From Clostridium sp. CM027 (GTDB lineage Bacteria; Bacillota; Clostridia; Clostridiales; Clostridiaceae): a stretch of 64,000 nt of DNA. Numbering within the stretch: position 1 is the first letter of the stretch; every line of letters begins with the position of its first letter. Under the pieces are notes generated by a model. That model searched no databases. It worked only from the letters and a program-made list of their open reading frames with translations, and had not been told where the DNA came from. The DNA is taken from NCBI RefSeq assembly GCF_024730565.1, contig NZ_CP077725.1, positions 1,488,001 through 1,552,000 of the forward strand, written 5' to 3'. Both the position numbers and the translations under genes were made by a program. Shown in pieces: positions 35,140 through 43,751 of the stretch.

Positions 35140-36555
35140 TTAAGCTTTTTGCTCTTTTCTTATTTTCATACCTTTTAGATAATTAATCATTAATGCTGTA
35201 ACAATTGAGCCTACAATTATTGCTATTAAAAACATTAATATTCCATCAATACCACCCATTAAAGCAACTATTGGGCCACCGTGTGGTACTCTATCAGCAA
35301 CCCCACCTAACATAGCTATGTTAGCGCCAACTATTGAACCTACCATTAATGATGGTATAACTCTTAAAGGATCAAGTGAAGCAAATGGAATTGCTCCTTC
35401 TGTTATTCCACAAAGCCCCATTGCAAATGCTGCTTTACCAGCATCTAATTCTTCACTACTGTAGTATTTCTTTTTTAAGAATGTTGCAATACCCATTCCT
35501 ATTGGAGGAATTGCTATTGCTGCTGCAATAGGACCCATTATTTCTGGATTGCCTGCTGTTATCATTGAAACACCAAATAAGAATGCTGTTTTATTTACTG
35601 GTCCACCCATATCAAATGCGACCATTGCACCTAATATAGTAGCTAAAATTACTGAACTTGTGCCCGACAAACCTACTAGAAAACTTTTTAATGCTTCAAA
35701 TGTTATTGTTATTGGTCCACCTACAACTAATATAAATACTAATCCCATTACCAATGTTGATATAATTGGAATTACTATTATCGGCATTATTGGCTTAATC
35801 ATGTCTGGAACTTTAATTGATTTTAATCCCTTAACTATATATCCAGCTAAAAATCCTGTTACTATACCGCCTAAAAATCCAGCATTCGCTTCTGACCCAT
35901 AAAAAGATCCATTCGATGCAATATATCCACCAATTAGTCCTGGTACTAAACCTGGTCTATCACCTATTGAATACGCAATAAATCCAGACAATACTGGTAC
36001 CATGAATAGGAATCCTGCTCCACCTATCTTCTCTATAATTTTCCAAAATGATTCATCTGGTATTACAAGTCCTGCATTAGTAGGTTTTCCACCAAATGCA
36101 AGTGCCATTGCTATTAATAGTCCTGCAACAACTACAACTGGAATCATATATGAAACGCCACCCATTAAGTGCTTATAAAAAGTTGGTTGCTTAGATTTTA
36201 ATTCCTTCTTACTTTCATCAACACTCTTCATCCTTTTTTCTTTCTTCTTTTCTACTTTTCCATCTAAAAACATTTGTATTAGAACATCTGGTTCTTTAAT
36301 AGCTCTAGTTATTGGACACTCTATCATTGGAAGCCCTTCAAATCTTTCTAAACTTACTGCTTTATCAGCTGCAATTATTATTCCATCAGCTTCTCTTATA
36401 TCTTCTTCTGTTATTACATTTTCCGCGCCTGTTGCTCCTTGAGTTTCAACTTTAATTTCTACTCCCATTTTCTTTGCCATCTTACTTAACTTTGCTGCGG
36501 CTATATAAGTATGTGCAATTCCAACTGGACATGATGTAACTGCTAATAATTTCAT
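35140..36555 (-). CDS. PTS fructose-family IIBC permease
   Basis: 471 residues. Residues 1-100 are IIB with the phospho-Cys in VTSCPVGIAHTY and VETQGATGAEN. A Lys-rich linker (about 100-120) leads to IIC, with about nine membrane segments and family motifs (GGVSYMIPVVVVAGLL, DMGGPVNKTAF, GLCGITEGAIPFA, PHGGPIVAL). It transports and phosphorylates fructose or a similar ketose. I chose the second ATG (36553-36555), since the first overlaps the GGAGG ribosome binding site. Operator-like sequence upstream is shared with the activator gene. Confidence 0.92.
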   Translation of the reverse strand: MKLLAVTSCPVGIAHTYIAAAKLSKMAKKMGVEIKVETQGATGAENVITEEDIREADGIIIAADKAVSLERFEGLPMIECPITRAIKEPDVLIQMFLDGKVEKKKEKRMKSVDESKKELKSKQPTFYKHLMGGVSYMIPVVVVAGLLIAMALAFGGKPTNAGLVIPDESFWKIIEKIGGAGFLFMVPVLSGFIAYSIGDRPGLVPGLIGGYIASNGSFYGSEANAGFLGGIVTGFLAGYIVKGLKSIKVPDMIKPIMPIIVIPIISTLVMGLVFILVVGGPITITFEALKSFLVGLSGTSSVILATILGAMVAFDMGGPVNKTAFLFGVSMITAGNPEIMGPIAAAIAIPPIGMGIATFLKKKYYSSEELDAGKAAFAMGLCGITEGAIPFASLDPLRVIPSLMVGSIVGANIAMLGGVADRVPHGGPIVALMGGIDGILMFLIAIIVGSIVTALMINYLKGMKIRKEQKA

Positions 36556-36633
36556 ATCTTTCATCCTCCGTTTACTTTATTAATTAAGAAACTTCAAATG
36601 CTTTATTCATTTCTTGTCTTTATTATATATTGG

Positions 36634-36662
36634 ATGTAAACATATTCATAGATACACTTTTT
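36634..36662. promoter_or_regulatory. Operator-like site ahead of the PTS operon
   Basis: atgtaaacatattcatagatacactttt closely matches 38865-38892 ahead of the activator gene, 22 of 28 bases or better. It is probably the binding site of the PRD activator. Confidence 0.6.
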
Positions 36663-36736
36663 CCTGTTATAGCGGAAATTAAATATCTACTTTTAGTTAA
36701 TTACAATTCTTTTAAATCATCATCTTAGATGCAGCA

Positions 36737-36783
36737 AAAATAAAACTTCAGAAGGAGATTTATCCTCCCACCGAAGTTTTATC
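36737..36783 (-). terminator. Terminator of the PRD activator gene
   Basis: On the minus strand ataaaacttc pairs with gaagttttat, with an inner stem (gggagg, tctcc), and is followed by ttttt. It begins just after the stop codon, so the PTS operon needs its own promoter. Confidence 0.75.
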
Positions 36784-36784
36784 T

Positions 36785-38719
36785 TTAAAATTTGCTTATT
36801 ATCTTATTTAATTCTTCAAAATCATTACATTTAATAATATTTTTCACAACTTCAATGTCTATAATATTTTTATATAAATGCTCTAAACAATTTTTCCATT
36901 CATACCTATCTTTAACCGCCATACCTATAAGTAAAACTAATTGTACTTGTTCTTTACTCCAAGTAATTCCCTTCCTTAATACGGCAACAGCAATAAAAGA
37001 CTCATTTATGTCCTCGCTCATATGATGTGGCACCGCAACTAATTCGCCTATTTCTGTACTAGCTATTTCCTCTCTTTTAAAAATACTTTCTCTTACATTT
37101 TCATTTATATAATCTCTTTTAATTAATTCTTTTGTCATAAAATCTAATAAATTGTCTCTATTACTAGCCACAACATTCTTAAAGAATAAATTTTCTTTAA
37201 GTTTACTTACAAGACCATTTGTATTATTAATGTTATTGTCTATCTTTTCTTCAATTAGCTTTATTTCTTCACTATCTAATAAGCTTTTAATATATATAAC
37301 CTTATCTAATCTAATATCTAAAGGAACTGTAGATATTATTAAATCTGCTTTTTCTATTACGTCATCATTTAATTCATATCGCGGAATAGTATCTACAATA
37401 TTTAACCTATTTTTAAAATGGGATTCTAACTTTACTTTAAGAAGCAGAGACGTCCCAACACCTGTTGTACATACTATTATGACTTTCTTTGCAGTAGATT
37501 CTCTGTTTTTATTTTTTCTTTCAATGGCTGCTGCAAAATGTAGAGCAATAAATCCAATATCATCTTCTGTTAAATTAAGGTCTGTTTCCTCTTTAATAAT
37601 CTTGTTTGCGAGAAGTGAAAGCTCTAATGCAAAAGGATAGTTATTTTTTATTACACTCAGCATAGAATTTTCTACCCTAATTCCATATCTCGCTCTATTT
37701 ATTGATACTTTAAGATGATGACCTAAGAAATTGATAAGCATATTATCATTAGTAAAATTGATATTAAAACTATTATTTATTGATGCTAATATTTTTCGTA
37801 GTATTGCATCTTCCTCTACATAATATTCTTCTGTTTCTTTGCTTGTTTCCATATGACTACTTGCCATTATATGTTTAGTCAGATATAACATTTCCTCTTC
37901 GATTAAATCAATTCCAAATTCATCCTTTATTTCATTACATATACTTTTAGCTATCTTAATTTTTGATTCTCTTTTTAACTTTTTTCTAATATCCGCATCA
38001 TAAGAAATATTTTTATGATAATAGTTTCTAGTAATCATTATTATTAAATAAGATTGTATATCTCTATATGCTATGTCCGATAATCTAAAATTAAATTTAG
38101 AAATATTATTTTTAATTATATAATTTATATATGTGTTTTTTTCTCCTAAAATTTTCTTTATTTGGATATACAGGTTATTTTTTATTTCTTTATTACTAGC
38201 TAAAACATATCTATTGATGCAATAACGTATATTCTCTTCACTTCCAGTAATTTTAATTCCCTTATTACCAATCTTCTCTATATCAGTACTAAATTTTACT
38301 AGAGTATTTTTTGCAAGTTTAATATCATTCTTTAATGATGATAAACTTACATATAATTCATCTGCGAGTTCATTTTGAGTTATTCCTTCCATTCCTTTTA
38401 ACTCATTTATTAATAACCTTGTTATTATATATTCTGCCCTTTCTATAGCTGTTAAATTATTAGATATATCCTTTTCTTTGTTCTCACTTAAGAACTCCTT
38501 AAATGTTTTCTCTTTAAGAATTTCAATTCTATACCCTCTTGATTTTTCAGATAAAATAATTGCACCTTTATCTTCTAATATATAGTTTAATTCCTTTATA
38601 TCACTTCTTATAGTTCTAGATGAGACGCCTAATGTATTACAGAGATATTCTCCAGTAACTATCTTATCAACACATAATAATATGTGTAAAATCTTTTGCA
38701 ATCTTAAATTACATATCAT
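36785..38719 (-). CDS. PRD-containing transcriptional activator with EIIB/EIIA domains (MtlR/LicR type)
   Basis: 644 residues from the ATG at 38717-38719, after aagggtgg. Domain order: helix-turn-helix (about 10-60, GEYLCNTLGVSSRTIRSDIKELN), second helical DNA-binding domain (about 90-165), PRD1 (about 180-290), PRD2 (about 300-405, with FLGHHLKVSINR and IGFIALHFAAAIER), EIIB-Gat-like (about 410-500, VCTTGVGTS), and EIIA (about 510-644, VAVPHHMS). Phosphorylation of these domains by PTS proteins links activity to sugar supply and carbon status. It controls the adjacent fructose-type PTS. Confidence 0.92.
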   Translation of the reverse strand: MICNLRLQKILHILLCVDKIVTGEYLCNTLGVSSRTIRSDIKELNYILEDKGAIILSEKSRGYRIEILKEKTFKEFLSENKEKDISNNLTAIERAEYIITRLLINELKGMEGITQNELADELYVSLSSLKNDIKLAKNTLVKFSTDIEKIGNKGIKITGSEENIRYCINRYVLASNKEIKNNLYIQIKKILGEKNTYINYIIKNNISKFNFRLSDIAYRDIQSYLIIMITRNYYHKNISYDADIRKKLKRESKIKIAKSICNEIKDEFGIDLIEEEMLYLTKHIMASSHMETSKETEEYYVEEDAILRKILASINNSFNINFTNDNMLINFLGHHLKVSINRARYGIRVENSMLSVIKNNYPFALELSLLANKIIKEETDLNLTEDDIGFIALHFAAAIERKNKNRESTAKKVIIVCTTGVGTSLLLKVKLESHFKNRLNIVDTIPRYELNDDVIEKADLIISTVPLDIRLDKVIYIKSLLDSEEIKLIEEKIDNNINNTNGLVSKLKENLFFKNVVASNRDNLLDFMTKELIKRDYINENVRESIFKREEIASTEIGELVAVPHHMSEDINESFIAVAVLRKGITWSKEQVQLVLLIGMAVKDRYEWKNCLEHLYKNIIDIEVVKNIIKCNDFEELNKIISKF

Positions 38720-38864
38720 GTTTACCACCCTTATATTAATATTTAATTGTTTTTTATTCCTCTCATTCTTAATCTTCTAAAATGTATACTTTTTATACAT
38801 GATAACATATCTATTACACCTCACAAATTATATTATACCAAAACCCATCTTTATAATATCTCTA

Positions 38865-38892
38865 ATATAAACATATTCAAATTTACACTTTT
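38865..38892. promoter_or_regulatory. Operator-like site ahead of the PRD activator gene
   Basis: atataaacatattcaaatttacactttt is the partner of 36634-36662. The duplicated HEPN/MNT cassette begins at the next base. The rest of 38720-39052 has no gene but contains a small palindrome (atgtata/tatacat) near 38780. Confidence 0.6.
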
Positions 38893-39052
38893 CCCATAAA
38901 TCAGTATATTAAGATAATAAAAAAAGAACCTTCCAAACATTTGTTTTGTTTGCTCTGGTTCAAGTTTATTTTTCTTAAATATAAAGATAAGTTATCTTCT
39001 ATATAAAACAATTTCACAAATTTAAATGACGTTCTTGCTTCGCGACATCTCA

Positions 39053-39445
39053 TTAATATGTTTGCAAAAAAGCTTTTAAATTATTAAATTCAGTTATATA
39101 ACTTTTTCTAATTCGCTCAACTATATTTCTACCTATTGTTTCATCATACATATGTGATGTTCTATTCCTATCCAACATCATTTCGATCCAAATTTCCCCA
39201 TCAACAATTATCTTATGCTTATATGCTATCTTAAATGTACTCCGTGGAGATATTTCCTCGTCTATTATACCCTGTTCTTCTAAATAGGACTTCATAACTT
39301 TCCAACTTTGCTCAAATGTAAATTCAAATCTTTGAATAATTCCATCAATAATTATATCATCTGTAATATCCTTTTTTAATGCTTCGTCCAATCTAGCTAA
39401 GGCTTTTACAAAATCGCTTACTTTTTCACCTAATCTCTTTCCCAT
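39053..39445 (-). CDS. HEPN-domain toxin-like protein (HI0074 family), copy 1
   Basis: 130 residues from the ATG at 39443-39445. A helical protein of the nucleotidyltransferase substrate-binding (HI0074/HEPN) family with the RNase-type motif R-x4-H in DRNRTSHMYDE (R93-H98 from this start). It differs from copy 2 at a few residues (VKALARL, DEEISPRSTF, ETIGRN). In this copy the upstream MNT gene has lost its N-terminal half, including GSxxRG, and the shared promoter, so this gene is an orphan and may be silent. The terminator hairpin beyond it is also broken. Confidence 0.85.
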   Translation of the reverse strand: MGKRLGEKVSDFVKALARLDEALKKDITDDIIIDGIIQRFEFTFEQSWKVMKSYLEEQGIIDEEISPRSTFKIAYKHKIIVDGEIWIEMMLDRNRTSHMYDETIGRNIVERIRKSYITEFNNLKAFLQTY

Positions 39446-39640
39446 TGTATATAACAACCCCTTCCTTTAATATATTCTTTATTAATTCTTCTTTATTTAA
39501 CTCATTAAATGATAATATATCAAAACTTAAAGGCGTATTTATTTCGCTTATATCCATATTAATATTAGCTAATGTCAAGTGCATCATTCCTGCTCCAACT
39601 ATACAAATATCTATATCTGAATTATATTTATTATTTTAGC
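39426..39640 (-). pseudogene. MNT nucleotidyltransferase remnant, copy 1
   Basis: The frame keeps YNSDIDICIVGAG through the C-terminus (KEGVVIYNGKEIR) but lacks the roughly 37 N-terminal residues with the GSRARGD nucleotide-binding motif, the start codon and the ribosome binding site, through the deletion described for the cassette. Confidence 0.85.
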
Positions 39641-39814
39641 ACATATAAAATTATTTAAAACTAAAATATTGAAAAACACTTAAAAATAATAAACTATAAA
39701 AAGCTTTTAGGTGAATATATGAATGCTTTAATAACTTTTACACTATTAACTACATTCATTATTTGGTACTGGGCATAAATCACGTTAATTAAATTTTCTA
39801 TCCATAAAAGATTT

Positions 39815-41569
39815 TTAATTGCATAACTTAATAGCAAAGGGCATTTCTTTTGTTCCATCAAGATTCGACCAACTACCAATGTACTCCCCGTTTGAAAAAA
39901 TCTTCCCTTTGAATACGCCTGTAATGTTTTCATTATTATCCAACTCATTCATGGTAACATTATTGTCCATATCATAAACGCCTTTAAGTATAATGTCCGT
40001 TTTATACTTATCATAATAATATGTTCCTGAAACCTCATTGCTGTTAAAAAAAAGTTTCATATGAACATTTAGATTCCTATTTATCGCCCCACTCATAGAT
40101 AACTCTTTTTGATCTAAATAAGATTCTTTTACTTCCCCATTGCTGTTATTATTCAACTTATTTGCTAAGGATACCTTTAACGCTATATTATCTTCTGCAA
40201 TATTGCTATTAATTGTACTCTTCAATTTTTTAGCATCAGCACTCTTACTATCCAATTTTAAAAGTTCATTTATATATTTCTCAGCGTTATCATATTCCTT
40301 GCTACTTATAGCCTCATTTGCCAATGTTACATTTAACTTTATAAATTGTTTTTTACATTCTTCTATATTTTCTTGTGCATTAGAATAAAATTCAACATTT
40401 CCTTTTGTTATTTTATTGAAGTTTTCTATACTAATTAAGTAATCTTTATCATTCATTAATTTTCTACCAAATTGATAGTGTGTCTTATCTATTAGTTTTT
40501 TACTATCTTTATATTTCAATATTTGCTGCAACTGCGACAATGCTTTGTCAAATTCATTGCTTTTTAATAGCTCAGTTCCATATCTATAATGTGTTTCCTT
40601 AATTTCTTCATCAGCATTTTTATAATGTAGTAAATTTTCAAATATTAGTAATGCTTCGTTATACTTTCCACCGTTTAATAACTTTATTGCATTTCCATAT
40701 TGTTGGTTTTTTATTACCATTGGTTTTATATATCTAATAGATGCAAAAATAATAAAAAATAATAATATTGTCAATAGAGAACTAACTTTAGCTGTTTGAA
40801 TCATTTTGTATTTTTTCTTTTGTGCTATATCTTTTTGAATTTTAATTTGTTCTTCTCTTTCTTCCTCATCTCTTTGTTTTTCCTTTTTCACTTTTAACCT
40901 TATTTTTTCTTGGTAAATTTGATAATCATTATAGGACTTTTCTAAATACACTTTATTGATAATATCAAACTGCCATGTTTTATCTCGTCCACATCTGCAA
41001 CACGCTAAGTTAGAGATATTATTTAATCTTCCGCAGCAACATAACCAACCTAACCCTTCTAAAGTTTCTGGAATGAACTCAATACCGAAAGAATTCCCTT
41101 CTAATTTAATTCTTTTTAATTCGCCGATTAACATGTCCCCTAAAACATTTATCCTAGTTCTTTCGGTTATTTTATTTAATTGACATTCTTTATTTATTTT
41201 CTTAATATCTCCATTTTTATAAACAACTTTTTGAACATGTATGTTAACTTTTCTTACATTTTTATTTATAAGTGGTACAGCCACATTTTCACCAAAAGTA
41301 TTATTGGGTTTTACGTCCAAGTCTTGATAAGAATGTATAATGATATTATTGTTTTCATTCATTTTATCTCCAGCATCATCAAAACATTCAACTGAAATAT
41401 ATACTGATGAAATATTTTCATTTGATATATTACATATTTTCAACTGAAGAACAACATTATCGTAAGTAACATCATAAAGTAAAGAACCGTTAATTATTTC
41501 TATTGGCCAATCTTTAAACCAATAATTAAGATCTATATACCTGATATTTGTATATCTATTTCCAGCCAT
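39815..41569 (-). CDS. Membrane protein with zinc ribbon, coiled coil and TPR-like repeats
   Basis: 584 residues, not a recognised family. Residues about 20-125 look like a beta-sandwich (FxLYD-like). A zinc ribbon follows (C177-C179 and C190-C193 in WLCCCG...CCRCGRD). Residues 205-258 are a highly charged coiled coil, 262-282 a single membrane helix, and about 290-480 TPR-like helical repeats (GGKYNEALLIFENL, SNEFDKALSQLQQILKY, SKEYDNAEKYINELLKL). The last 100 residues are beta-rich. The zinc ribbon is predicted cytosolic and the TPR part external. It forms an operon with the next small membrane protein. Function unknown. Confidence 0.75.
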   Translation of the reverse strand: MAGNRYTNIRYIDLNYWFKDWPIEIINGSLLYDVTYDNVVLQLKICNISNENISSVYISVECFDDAGDKMNENNNIIIHSYQDLDVKPNNTFGENVAVPLINKNVRKVNIHVQKVVYKNGDIKKINKECQLNKITERTRINVLGDMLIGELKRIKLEGNSFGIEFIPETLEGLGWLCCCGRLNNISNLACCRCGRDKTWQFDIINKVYLEKSYNDYQIYQEKIRLKVKKEKQRDEEEREEQIKIQKDIAQKKKYKMIQTAKVSSLLTILLFFIIFASIRYIKPMVIKNQQYGNAIKLLNGGKYNEALLIFENLLHYKNADEEIKETHYRYGTELLKSNEFDKALSQLQQILKYKDSKKLIDKTHYQFGRKLMNDKDYLISIENFNKITKGNVEFYSNAQENIEECKKQFIKLNVTLANEAISSKEYDNAEKYINELLKLDSKSADAKKLKSTINSNIAEDNIALKVSLANKLNNNSNGEVKESYLDQKELSMSGAINRNLNVHMKLFFNSNEVSGTYYYDKYKTDIILKGVYDMDNNVTMNELDNNENITGVFKGKIFSNGEYIGSWSNLDGTKEMPFAIKLCN

Positions 41570-41589
41570 TATTGTCCCCCCCGGATTTA

Positions 41590-41958
41590 TTAAAGTGGTG
41601 GTAGAGTATTATTTAAATTATCGTTTTTAGGTCCACTATTTTCGTTTAAACCCTCTAAAAGATTGATGATTCTCTCACTTTGCTTTATATTGCTGATTTT
41701 ATCCAAATATCCAATCATAATGAAGCTAACTCCAAGGATAGCAAACATTGTTGCTAAGACAAAAAAAGAAGTTGCCCTAGTTCCATTAATAATATAATTG
41801 TATGCATCTCCTCCAACATAAGAATTTTTAGTTAAAGATGACACATCACTAGAGTAATAGTTTGTAAGTTTATCATATCCTAGATAAATCATAACTGATG
41901 ACACAATGAACATAACTGCAGATAATAAATTCCACTTTTCTTGCTTACTTTTATTCAT
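41590..41958 (-). CDS. Small membrane protein (two TM)
   Basis: 122 residues with hydrophobic segments at about 10-28 and 63-85 and polar ends. It starts with ATG and lies 20 bp upstream of the zinc-ribbon/TPR gene, so they are probably co-expressed. No family recognised. 41959-42143 shows no gene. Confidence 0.65.
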   Translation of the reverse strand: MNKSKQEKWNLLSAVMFIVSSVMIYLGYDKLTNYYSSDVSSLTKNSYVGGDAYNYIINGTRATSFFVLATMFAILGVSFIMIGYLDKISNIKQSERIINLLEGLNENSGPKNDNLNNTLPPL

Positions 41959-42143
41959 TTCTAATACTTCCCTTCACTCAAAACATATTATGAGGTCCCT
42001 CGAATCATATTTAAATATATAAAATAAATTATAACGACTATCTTAATACTATTTATAAGTAAGTCTCAATATGCCATATATTACACCATACTAATATTTA
42101 GAAGCTAAAAACTTAGAATAACTTGGAGATGTGTTGGGGGGGG

Positions 42144-42456
42144 TTATTGCTTAATATATGAATCTATTTTTAAAAACAAAGCAAGATGTCCACCACTTAA
42201 ATAATCACATATTTTCGGATTTGGCATTAGTTCAATCAATCCCTGCTTTATTCCCCCACTAAATGTCTCATCATCCTTGGATAGAATCAGTAATACTTTC
42301 CCATCGAGATATGCAAAATCATTTCTACTGCCTCTATTTAAATTCAATAAGTCTATCATTGGGCTACATATATGGCGCTCCTTCGATTAGTCAATCTATG
42401 AAACACTATCTCAAATAATTCTTGCATATACCCTTGCTCTTCTTCTGTGCATCAAC
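42144..42456 (-). pseudogene. Alpha/beta-hydrolase C-terminal fragment
   Basis: The last 71 codons read like the cap-to-His part of a hydrolase (DGKVLLILSKDDETF, LIELMPNPKI, GGHLALFLKIDSYIKQ, with the His in GGHLA). Upstream the frame is shifted by one base but continues as EEEQGYMQELFEIVFHRLTNRRS. The gene is cut at 42457, exactly where the duplicated cassette begins. Confidence 0.65.
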
Positions 42457-42483
42457 ATAAATCAGTATATTAATGTAATAAAA

Positions 42484-42530
42484 AAAGAACCAGAGCAAAC
42501 ATTTGTTTTGTTTGCTCTGGTTCAAGTTTA
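42484..42530 (-). terminator. Terminator of the HEPN/MNT operon (copy 2)
   Basis: gaaccagagcaaac (42487-42500) pairs perfectly with gtttgctctggttc (42510-42523); the minus-strand transcript ends in tttttt. In copy 1 (38925-38960) one arm is altered to gaaccttccaaac, breaking the stem. Confidence 0.9.
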
Positions 42531-42614
42531 TTTTTCTTAAATATAAAGATAAGTCATCTTCTATATAAAACAATTTCACAAAATTAAATGACGTTCTTGC
42601 TTCTCGATATCTCA

Positions 42615-43007
42615 TTAATATGTTTGCAAAAAAACTTTTAAATTATTAAATTCAGTAATATAACTTTTTCTAATTCGCTCAACTATATTTCTAGCTATTG
42701 TTTCATCATACATATGTGATGTTCTATTCCTATCTAACATCATTTCGATCCAAATTTCCCCATCAACAATTATCCTATGCTTATATGCTATCTTAATAGT
42801 ACTCCGTGGAGATATTGCCTCGTCTATTATACCCTGTTCTTCTAAATACGACTTCATAACTTTCCAACTTTGCTCAAATGTAAATTCAAATCTCTGAATA
42901 ATTCCATCAATTATTATATCATCTGTAATATCCTTTTTTAATGCTTCGTCCAATCTAGCTAAGGCATTTACAAAATCGCTTACTTTTTCACCTAATCTCT
43001 TTCCCAT
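42615..43007 (-). CDS. HEPN-domain toxin of the HEPN/MNT module (copy 2)
   Basis: 130 residues from the ATG at 43005-43007, overlapping the MNT gene by 20 bases. The helical HEPN fold has the R-x4-H ribonuclease motif in DRNRTSHMYDE. In characterised modules HEPN is an RNase toxin silenced by the MNT partner through AMPylation near this motif; whether this pair works so is inferred. The operon ends at a perfect hairpin. Confidence 0.9.
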   Translation of the reverse strand: MGKRLGEKVSDFVNALARLDEALKKDITDDIIIDGIIQRFEFTFEQSWKVMKSYLEEQGIIDEAISPRSTIKIAYKHRIIVDGEIWIEMMLDRNRTSHMYDETIARNIVERIRKSYITEFNNLKVFLQTY

Positions 43008-43293
43008 TGTATATAACAACCCCTTCCTTTAATATATTCTTTATTAATTCTTCTTTATTTAACTCATTAAATGATAATATATCAAAACTTAAAGGCGTAT
43101 TTATTTCGCTTATATCCATATTTATATTAGCTAATGTCAAGTGCATCATTCCTGCCCCAACTATACAAATATCTATATCTGAATTATATTTATTATCGCC
43201 CCTCGCTCTCGAGCCAAATAATATTACTTTTTCAATTTCTTTATACTTTTCAAAAATTTCTTTTAATTTAACAACCAATTTTTCATCAATCAT
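42988..43293 (-). CDS. MNT-type minimal nucleotidyltransferase antitoxin
   Basis: 101 residues with the minimal nucleotidyltransferase signature GSRARGD, then SDIDICIVG (the two metal-binding Asp) and a third acidic position in SFDILSF. It is the partner of the overlapping HEPN gene. ATG after gaaaggtaat. This is the only full copy in the window. Confidence 0.92.
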   Translation of the reverse strand: MIDEKLVVKLKEIFEKYKEIEKVILFGSRARGDNKYNSDIDICIVGAGMMHLTLANINMDISEINTPLSFDILSFNELNKEELIKNILKEGVVIYNGKEIR

Positions 43294-43751
43294 TTTATTA
43301 TTACCTTTCTAGATATATTTCTTGAATTTTATGCATTTTTTAGATACTAGTTTTCACCATATTTATTATTTTAGCACATATAAAATTATTTAAAACTAAA
43401 ATATTGAAAAACACTTAAAAATAATAAACTATAAAAAGCTTTTAGGTGAATATATGAATGCTTTAATAATTTTTACACTATAAACTTAAAAACTATAATG
43501 GGTATTCTATAAATGTCATCAAATTATATTTTACGAAGAACTGAAGTTACAGCCTTCTAACCGCCTTGCTACTACACTATTGACTAACAGTTCTTCTAAA
43601 TGTTAAGACCATTTTCAACTCAATTGTAACTTGTGACGGTAAATATTTCACTATAGTTTCATGCATTGTATAAGCAAATTTTTCTCATATTAATAGAACG
43701 CAGGTAAAATTTCATCAATACATAAAAAATAAGGTTTATCTATATTTACCT
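43294..43751. other. Intergenic region, 458 bp
   Basis: It contains the promoter side of the cassette to 43486. Then 43487-43560 (gtattctataaatgtcat, attttacgaagaa) weakly resembles 54920-54970, suggesting another old repeat. No gene is supported. Confidence 0.4.

Larger units (their letters stand above)
38893..39750. repeat. HEPN/MNT cassette, duplicated copy 1 (with deletion)
   Basis: Nearly identical to 42457-43486 from cataaatcagtatatta to the tttacacta near 39748, except that about 175 bp holding the MNT start and promoter are missing. The join falls at an 11-base repeat, atatttattat, present on both sides of the missing segment in copy 2. Confidence 0.9.
42457..43486. repeat. HEPN/MNT cassette, copy 2 (complete)
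   Basis: This copy contains intact MNT and HEPN genes, the promoter region and a perfect terminator. It interrupts the hydrolase remnant on its left. On the right it ends in a stretch shared with 39640-39750. Confidence 0.9.

Noticed and set aside
42406-42615. 69-codon minus-strand ORF
   Set aside because: Runs through the cassette terminator and the hydrolase remnant in the wrong frame.
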